Origin: Thalassia testudinum
Taxonomy: Eukaryota; Streptophyta; Magnoliopsida; Alismatales; Hydrocharitaceae
Direction of reading: 5' to 3'
Length of the DNA: 64,000 nucleotides
NCBI GenBank assembly: GCA_037157565.1
Contig: JAZHRO010000039.1
Span: 47,678,001-47,742,000, forward strand
Made by a program: the position numbers and the translations under genes. Numbering within the stretch: position 1 is the first letter of the stretch; every line of letters begins with the position of its first letter. This document shows, piece after piece, positions 57,000 to 64,000 of this stretch. Below the pieces are notes generated by a model. That model saw only the letters and a list, made by a program, of their open reading frames with translations. It did not search any database and had not been told where the DNA came from.

Positions 57000-59107
57000 T
57001 CGATCATGTACAACTTGTTGCATAAATAAGCATGATACTTTCATGGAAGAGCCTTCATAAAAATATTTGCCACTTGCTGCTCAAAGGATGTAGTAGGAGT
57101 GCAATTTTTTCCTTTAATAACCATATTCCTAACAAAATGACAATCCATCTTAATATGCTTTGTGCATTTGTGAAATACGGGATGGGAGACAATGAAGGTA
57201 ATTGACCTATTACCACAAAAACATCGAAACTAGAAGCTTTACTTTGATTCCCAAATCCGTCAAGAAATTGACTATCCACATAATCTCGCATGTTGTATGT
57301 GACATAGCTTGGTATTTCACCTCAACGTTAGATCAAGCTACCACAGTTTGTTTCTTACTCCTCCAAGTTACGAGATTGCCCCCAAGAAAGGTAACATATC
57401 GAGTTGTAGATTTTCTATAATACATAGATCTTGCATAGTCTGCATTAGAGTAAGTGCACAAATTCACATGACCATTATTCTCCATATACAAGCCCTTGCT
57501 AGAACCCTTCAGGCATTTTAGGATCAAGCAAACTACATGGCATTGACCATAGCAAGAATTCTCCATAAATTGGCTCGCTTGGCTACTTGTAAAGTTGATG
57601 TCCGATTTAGTGACATATAAGTATAGAAACTTCCCAAGAATGCCTTTATATCTCTTATCCTCAAATAGAGGATCATCTTCCTCCTTCATTCACTACTACA
57701 ATTCCACTGGAATAGACAATGACTTGACCTGGTTCCCAGCTGACCAATTTCTTTAAGGAGCACCAGGACATACTTTCTCTGTGATAGAACCATACCACTG
57801 AAGTTTCTAACTAATTCAATGCCAAGAAAGTATCTAAGATTGCTTAGGTCTTTTGTTACAAAAGTCATCTACATAAAATTCTTGGCTTCTTGAATTCTGT
57901 AACATCATCACCAGTGAGGATCATATCATTAACATAGACAACAAGAGTGACCATACCAGATTTCCTACACCTAACAATGACTGAATGATCAGAAGTAGAT
58001 CTTAGGAAATCAATCCTCTGGAATTCATAACTGAGTCTCTCAAACCACGCTCTGGGACTCTGTTTCAGGTTATATATCACCTTCCTGAGTTGGAATATCT
58101 TCTCCCCTTAACCACATAACATGGTGGTTGTGTGATGCAAACCTCTTCCTGCAAATCACCATACATAAAGGTGTTCCTGATGTCTAGCTGTTGTAAGGTC
58201 CACTGTTTGTTTACTACCACTAACAATATAAGGTAGACATAATAGAGCCAAGTAATTGGAGAAAACGTATCAAATTAATCAACTCTATATGTCTGTGTAT
58301 AACTCTTTGTAATCAATCTAGCCTTCAACCTTTCAAATGTCCCATTTGGTTTATACTTCACTATATAAACCCATTGATAGTCAACCACCTTTGCTCCATT
58401 AGAAAGATTAATCAACTCCCATATGCCTTTGGTAACTAGAACATTGATTTCTTCATCCATAGCCGACCTCAGGATGCTACATTGCTTCAAGGCAATTCCT
58501 TGGAACCACCATTGTAGATAGAGTTGTAGAAAACTTCTTCAAAGTAGGGCTAAGTTTGTCAATAGTAATATAATGTGACCAAGGTTGAAGAGTACAACTT
58601 TTTACAGCCTTTCGTAGAGTAATGGGTGGATCATCAGACTGTTGAGGTGAAGGAACCAGATCAAATGCTGGTGGAACCTGTAAGGTAAATGGGTTGTCTT
58701 CAAGAGTTTCAACATGCATGGAAGGAAGAGGAACCAACACATGATCCTTAGGGCAACATTGATAGGTACGCAGAGAGGGGGTATCCCATCCAAGGGAGGT
58801 ACCCTCATTAAAGAGGAATGGTGCCCTCTCAAAGAAGGCAACATCAGCAGTAACATAATATCTTTTCATAATAGGATCAAAGCAGTGATACTCTTTTTGA
58901 GAATGAGAGTATCCAAGAAAAACACACTTAACAAACCAAGGATAAAACTTATCGGCAACCCCAAAAAGATCGACAGAATAGGCATAACAAAAAATCCAAA
59001 GTGCTAAGCTAAAAAGTTGTAGAATCCAAAATGGGACTTTGCCATTAAGAATAAATGGAACCCTGTTTATCAAATATGTAGCAATAAGAATGGCATCCCC
59101 TATAAGG
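57000..59107 (-). pseudogene. Copia pol fragment: integrase C terminus, reverse transcriptase, RNase H
   Basis: At 59073-58477 the integrase tail and linker read MINRVPFILNGKVPF, VKCVFLGYSHSQKEYHCFDP and YYVTADVAFFE. The polymerase begins at 58490 (MDEEINVLVTKGIWELINL). It continues at 58080-57865 with YNLKQSPRAWFERLS and YVNDMILTG, where the second half of the catalytic YVDD box is altered to Asn at the first Asp. RNase H follows at 57689-57333 (KRYKGILGKFLYLYVTKSD, YRKSTTRYVTFLGGNLVTW) and down to about 57000 in another frame. Several stops are present. Confidence 0.85.
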
Positions 59108-59256
59108 GTTTGAATTCATACAGACCTAATCAAGCTAATCCAACCGTTATTAGATTGCGATGGCCTAAGGCTTAAAGCTTAATTTACATCATTGGATAAG
59201 TTACCCACTTGTGTCTTGTAGTTAGGAGCCATTTGTGATAAAGGAGATGTTAGAGA
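59108..59256. other. Short spacer between retroelement fragments
   Basis: No feature seen. The LINE poly(A) end (T-run at 59257-59264 on the plus strand) begins directly after it. Confidence 0.4.
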
Positions 59257-59500
59257 TTTTTTTTGAAAGGAAAAAGAAGGTTAACAAGGGATGTTAAACC
59301 CCCAAAGATTCATTAATAGGGTAGATTAAAAGCTTTAGGTATTACAAAAGTGAGGATGAGTGGTTAATGCCATCAGTAAGCAAGTGTTCCCCTCTGAACA
59401 CATCAACATTGCGCTTCATCCAAATGCACTAGATAAGAGTAGTTGCCCTCCCAGTAGTCCTTGAATCGATAGGTGAAGAATGCAAACTCTACCAAAAGGA
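59257..59500 (-). mobile_element. 3' end of a LINE (non-LTR retrotransposon), minus strand
   Basis: On the minus strand the sequence reads LIWCIWMKRNVDVFRGEHL, the typical C terminus of plant LINE reverse transcriptase-associated zinc domains, then a short 3' tail ending in an A-run (eight T at 59257-59264 on the plus strand). It is 5'-truncated, as most LINE copies are. The upper limit against the neighbouring copia LTR is approximate. Confidence 0.65.
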
Positions 59501-59509
59501 GTGAGTAGA

Positions 59510-59656
59510 AAGAAATGACTCGAATTAGATTATTCCGTAGCCCTACCTCTCAATATATAGAGAGGTGTAAAACGTATAGTACCACTCATCAAGAAAATAA
59601 GAAAATAAAGACTAAAGAGATGTCATAAAAAGACAAGAGACCGAAGGAGCTCAACA
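59510..59656 (-). repeat. 3' LTR (partial) of the truncated copia element
   Basis: The right edge is defined by CTCAACA before the purine tract. On the minus strand it starts TGTTGAGCTCC and contains a CTCTATATATTGAG box near 59546-59562. The left end was probably lost where it meets the LINE fragment. Confidence 0.55.
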
Positions 59657-59756
59657 CTCCCCCTCAAGCTGAAGCATAGATGTCAATCATGCTCAACTTA
59701 GAACAACAAATATCAAATAATGCTTATGGCAATGCCTTCACAAAGATGTTTGTTGT

Positions 59757-61165
59757 CTAGTCATCTAAGGAGACATGGGTGTAGATGACACCTCTCTGGA
59801 TCAAGTCACGTGTATAGTAACAGTCAACCTCCATGTGCTTGGTCCTCTTGTGACACATGGGATTATTAGCAATGTAGGTCGCTACCTTGTTGTCACATCC
59901 TATCTCCATAGGTGCGCCAATAGGTATATGCCAGTCTGCAAGAAGAGATCTCGCCCACATCATCTCTAAGGTAGTACATACCATGGCCTTGTACTCTGGC
60001 TCGACACTAGACCTGGAGACAACAGGCTGCTTCTTGCACTTCCAGGTCACTAAGTTTCTTGCTACATAGGTGCAGAAACCTCTAGTAGACTTCCTATCTG
60101 CCAGACACCCTACATAATCAGCATTTGAGTAGGCTACCACACACATAGAGGTTCCTTTCATAAATAAAATCCCTCTTCCTGCTGCTTTCTTCAGGTACCT
60201 CAACACCATCGTTGCAACATCCCAAAGCTACCTAATAGGTATGTCCATGAACTAACTCAATTTCCCAACTGCAAGAGAAATATATGGTATAGTAATAGTT
60301 AGGTACAAGAGCTTGCCCACTAACCCTCTGTACTGCTTGCTGTCCACTGCCTCAGCCTTCTCATAGTACAGATGAGTCTTGGGATCCATAGGGATATTGG
60401 TTGGCTTTGCTCCTAGCATATCAGTCTCTTGCAGCAAGTCAAGGATGTACTTCCTATGGGAAAGTACTACACCTTTCTTCCAGTGTGCCATCTCAATCCC
60501 AAGAAAATATCTTAGCAGTCTCAAGTCCATAACAAAACTTCCTGCAAGGCGTTCCTTGACCTCAATGATGCCAGTCCCATCAGCCCCCATGATAATTAAA
60601 TCATCAACATATACTAGAATTACCATCATGCCCTTCCCTATTTTCCTAACAGAATGATTTGAAGAGGATCTTTGGAAGCCAATCATCTCAACAACCTCTG
60701 AGAGCTTCTAGAACCAAGTCTTAAGGCTTTGCTTCAAGCCATATATAGCTTTCTGCAGTCTGCAAACCCTGGAACACTCTCCTTGGTTCTCATAGCCTGG
60801 TGGTTGCTACATGTACACCTCTTCCTGTAAGTCACCATAAAAGAATGCATCTTTTACATCTAGTAGATGAAGAGGCCAATCCTTACGAACATCTACAAAA
60901 TTGAGAATACGCACAATTAGGAGTTTGGCCACAGGGGAAAAAGTATCAAGAAGTCTACGTCAAAAGTTTGCATAAACCCGTTTGTTACAAGACGGGCCTT
61001 ATGCCTGGCAATTGTCCCATCGAAGTTGTACTTGATTGTAAAGACCGATCAACACCCCATAACTGATGCTCTATTAGGCAAATCTATAAGTTCCCATGTG
61101 CCACATGTCTAGAGTGCAGCCATCTCATTCTCCATGACCTCTCACCACTTAAGAACCTGTATAAT
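59757..61165 (-). pseudogene. Copia reverse transcriptase and RNase H (polymerase box intact, frame broken)
   Basis: The polymerase N-terminal part is readable in pieces at 61150-60800 (HKARLVTNGFMQTFDVDF, DVKDAFFYGDLQEEVYM). At 60686-60252 it continues with ILVYVDDLIIMGADG, the intact catalytic YVDD, and LLRYFLGIEMAHWKKGV. RNase H occupies 60209-59757 (YSNADYVGCLADRKSTRGF, RNLVTWKCKKQPVVSRSS, KRTKHMEVDCYYTRDLIQ). Stops separate the blocks. Confidence 0.87.
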
Positions 61166-63081
61166 CTTCTAGATTCCATTCGCAAAATTACATTTTAGAT
61201 TTCACGTAAACATAAATATTCACAAGAATCAATAAGATTCATTTCTCAATTTTGTTTTTGAATTATTTGCCAAAGGATGGTCCAGATTGAAATGCTCCTT
61301 CCATGTTAAGTCTCGATATTGTTTTTCCATACCTGGTCAATTCATCTATACATGAAATTGATGTGTCACACATCTCTCATGCAAAAGCAAGCGCCCATTA
61401 CTAGAAACTCTATTTTATCCACGCCAGACTCTTGCATGGGAGAGTGGTTGGATAAGAGGGATGTTGAGTTCAACAGTGAGGTAAAATTCACGAGGGTGGA
61501 TTTGCTCGACAAATGGGAAACACGCTTATCTATTTCTTGATATTTCTCAATTGATGACTATGAAATTCCACACTATACCTCCAATGTTCCATTATTTGAT
61601 GAGAAGAGTTCATATCTAGTTTTGTGAAATGCTCCCTTTCTTTTAGAGAGAAGGGTAGCATTGGAAGTAAGAAGTATACTAATTACGAAGTTAGTTGTTA
61701 ATTTTTGGTGGTTTATTACATCAATTGAGATGTGATTAGCGGATGGTGATATGGAAATTCATGTTGCAATTAAAAAAATTTGGTAGAAGTTTTTAGTGTC
61801 ACATTGGAAATGGGCAACCTCTTAGTGGGTATAAAAAACTTTTCCCTCTCATAACTGATGTAGCAAAGCGCAAAAAGTGGGGTTGAGAACCACATGCGCA
61901 TCCTGCCCTGAGCCAGGCTCAAGCTCAAGCAAGAATCAACTTGGAACTTAGACTCTTTTGCTACGATAAATTTCTCTAATTTCTAAATTAATTAAAATTT
62001 TAATTGATCAATTAATTAATTGGTTTAATTAATTATCATCCATTTAATTCTATAACGTCTTCTATCGACATGCTCTTTAAAAATGGTGCGACGTTACGAA
62101 ATCACCCACACATTCCTCTTCTCGTCATATCTCTCTCTCTCTCTTTGTGTACACTGTATGTAGATTAATTGACCACAACTCAGGTTAATCGATCAATTTG
62201 AGCAAGGTGTAACAAGATTTTAACGATGTTTGATCAATCAATTTCCTATTTTGATCGATCCACCAACCTTTTTTTAATTGATCAAACTATCTCAGTTGCA
62301 CTCTTTTAAGGTAATTTTCAAGAACCATGATCGGAGTTCTTAGATCGTGGTGGTGTGATTGTCGTATCCTAGGAGCAGATCGTCAAATCTGTTGCATTGG
62401 TATTATGGGGGCGAATCTTCTCTAATGAAAGTCCTTACATGGGTGCTTCAATTGGATCATGTCTCAACCTTATCTCTGTTGCTTTATTTTATGTGCTTGT
62501 ACATGTGGTTATTCTATAATTCTTTCTAGATCTTGCATTCTTTGTTATTTGAAATCAATAATGGCCCTGGATCTTGCCTTTCTTTGTTATTTAAAATTAA
62601 TAATGGCCATGTTTTTCTGTCGAAATTACATGGTTTAATGAACCTAATGTCGTTTCCTATGATACTGATCGATGTTCTTTACTACAAAAATGAACATTCT
62701 CCTGTGGATCGCATTTACATTTGGGCATATTTGATGATTTTGGTAATCTTCCATGTTGTAAATTCAACATTAACATCATGCGAGTTCTCGGTGGAAGTTC
62801 CCTTCCTAAGATTAGGAAGATTCAATGCGGATGGTATCTACTTAGGCTTGCTACTAGTGCAGCTCCACACATAGCCCTTGTTTATGTAACAAACAAACAA
62901 CATGACAGAGGCTAAATAAGGGCATCAAATCGACAATGGAGAAAAAGATGGGAAAAAAAAGTTCGACAATCTTGACTCTCAGATCCACCTCCAACGACAA
63001 AGAAGCCATTCAAGGAAAAGGACCCAATGGCCCTTTTACGAGTGTGGAGTGGAGGGGCACGTTTAGTTTTAGCTTGAAAAT
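61166..63081. other. AT-rich region without recognised genes
   Basis: No coding region is supported. A CT run lies near 62130-62142 and a 41-bp direct repeat at 62529-62611. Several TGATCAAT/TTGATCGATC words occur between 62000 and 62290 and could be remnants of a small repeat. Confidence 0.45.
62529..62611. repeat. Tandem direct repeat, unit about 41 bp
   Basis: Two adjacent copies of a unit starting GATCTTGC and ending AATAATGGCC, with a few differences. A simple local duplication. Confidence 0.8.
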
Positions 63082-63800
63082 ATGGTGGTCAACAAAGGAA
63101 TGCTGAGAAGTATCAAGAGATGGGCAGCAAAGTTCATATGGGATGGTACATCACATGTTGTGGCTTAGGAGGATATTTGCCACCCCCTCGTGGAAGTGGG
63201 TCTTGGACTTTGCGTCTATAAGGAGCTCAATCTGGTTGTAGGCTACAACAAGGTATAGAGGTTCCTTTTGGCTAATGACTCCATCTAGACCCAATGTATG
63301 AAATGCTATGGGGACTTCCTTAACACATAAAGGAAAACTCACAACTCAAAGATTTAGGCCCATATGGTCAATCATAGAGACATGATCCTATCCCTATTTT
63401 ATGGTGCTAATGGTTAGAATTGGCTATGCGACACAGCAAGATGCCTTCTTGTCCAAAAGATCTGGGATGTTGTAAAAAATAAGGGATCCAAACAAGAATT
63501 CTCGAAGCTAATATGAGGCCCTAAGCACATCCCAAAATGGAGTTGTTGTGCTTGGCTAGTGGTTTGGAACAAGTTGATCACGAGGAACAGATTGAGGGAC
63601 TTGGGGTTTACTATCGACACCCATTGCCTCCTCTTCTCAAACTTATTAGATTCTACCACCGACTTATTCTTTAGATGCCATTATTCATCTCAGGTGTGGT
63701 CTAAGGTTTCGGAGGAATTCATAAGGTACTCACCTCCCATCCACTCTTCTCTACAAGCATGGAATCAAGCAAAGGAAAACAAATTAAGGAGGATCTCCTT
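63082..63800 (+). pseudogene. LINE reverse transcriptase C-terminal part with zf-RVT domain (decayed)
   Basis: The plus-strand frame from 63082 reads IKRWAAKFIWDGTSH, VEVGLGLCVYKELNL and later HIPKWSCCAWLVVWNKL, TRNRLRDLGFTIDTHCLLFS and LFFRCHYSSQVWSKV. This is the end of the polymerase ORF and the zinc-binding region of plant L1-type LINEs. About ten in-frame stops mark it as an old fossil. The upstream polymerase and the 3' A-tail were not recognised. Confidence 0.8.
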
Positions 63801-63827
63801 GTAAGAACATTTTTTGAAAAAGGAAAA

Positions 63828-63855
63828 GGGTAGTTATCCAGGATGATAACTACCC
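63828..63855. repeat. Inverted repeat with 11-bp arms
   Basis: GGGTAGTTATC (63828-63838) pairs perfectly with GATAACTACCC (63845-63855) across a 6-base loop. The hairpin is bracketed by direct repeats CCTTGTAAGAA near 63798 and 63860. It lies just after the LINE remnant. Confidence 0.8.
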
Positions 63856-64000
63856 AAATCCTTGTAAGAATATTAACTACCTCCATCTGGCACATCTGGA
63901 AGTAGAGAAGTGTCAGAGCATATGGTAAACCTCACATTCCACCTATTGTCATTGCTCATGAAACTATCACTTGTTTGCACAATCTCAATTGATATATCCC

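Larger units (their letters stand above)
56331..59107 (-). mobile_element. Truncated Ty1/copia element, minus strand
   Basis: One LTR (56331-56973) remains at the 3' end, followed inward by a purine tract (TTTTGAGGAAGAG on the minus strand) and RNase H, reverse transcriptase and the C-terminal integrase region. Recognisable sequence stops abruptly near 59107. The rest of integrase, gag and the 5' LTR are missing. Confidence 0.8.
59510..61165 (-). mobile_element. 5'-truncated Ty1/copia element, minus strand
   Basis: Part of an LTR (about 59510-59656) with a purine tract (GGGGGAG, 59657-59664), then RNase H and reverse transcriptase up to about 61165, where recognisable coding ends. Gag, protease, integrase and the other LTR are absent. 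Confidence 0.8.

Noticed and set aside
1..64000. CRISPR arrays, tRNA or rRNA genes, viral genomes
   Set aside because: No regularly spaced short repeats with unique spacers, and no RNA gene or viral gene block was recognised on reading both strands. The retroelement coding regions all fit plant LTR elements, CACTA or LINEs.

Overview
This window is nuclear DNA from a flowering plant. The evidence is a plastid-type malate dehydrogenase gene, introns of the plant GT-AG type in the transposon genes, and plant-specific transposon lineages: a Tekay-type chromovirus, a Tat-type Ty3/gypsy element with a second RNase H, a CACTA element and several Ty1/copia elements. I cannot name the species; a monocot or magnoliid would fit, but this is a guess. 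Most of the 64 kb is nested, decayed transposable elements. The only intact host gene I can support is the malate dehydrogenase at 43958-45211 on the minus strand.

Layout. 1-357 and 10734-12245 are the flanks of a 10.4-kb Tekay-type Ty3/gypsy element (358-10728, minus strand, LTRs of about 2.65-2.69 kb, TSD CCCTG). Its gag-pol lies in one frame, broken by eight stop codons and one late frameshift. From 12246 to 23088 is a plus-strand CACTA (En/Spm) element: a TNPD-like transposase, a second transposase-type gene, an apparently captured fragment of an RRP12-like host gene, subterminal repeats, and a 3' end TAGTG at 23084-23088. Its 5' end was not found.

From 23110 to 41871 is a Tat-lineage Ty3/gypsy element on the minus strand (LTRs of 545 and 574 bp, TSD GAGCA). 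It carries an antisense plus-strand gene with its own TATA box and introns. It is interrupted by two solo LTRs of one copia-like family in opposite orientations (27772-29474 and 36251-37979), a 4,073-bp TG...CA element that looks like a long solo LTR (30690-34762), and an unclassified insert in gag (about 39126-40724) next to a 234-bp tandem duplication.

The intergenic stretch 41877-43957 leads to the malate dehydrogenase gene. Upstream of that gene are a short gag-only copia-type element (48365-50446), a decayed complete copia element (51221-56168), two truncated minus-strand copia elements (56331-59107 and about 59510-61165) and two LINE fragments (59257-59500 minus, 63082-63800 plus).

No bacterial-type system, CRISPR array or rRNA/tRNA gene was seen. 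The most interesting signals are these: arrays of the palindromic C-box core GACGTC shared by LTRs of unrelated families, with decay products suggesting loss of methylated CpG; the promoter-bearing antisense gene of the Tat element; the host gene fragment carried by the CACTA element; and an snRNA-type USE plus TATA pair at Pol III spacing inside the 4-kb LTR-like insert.
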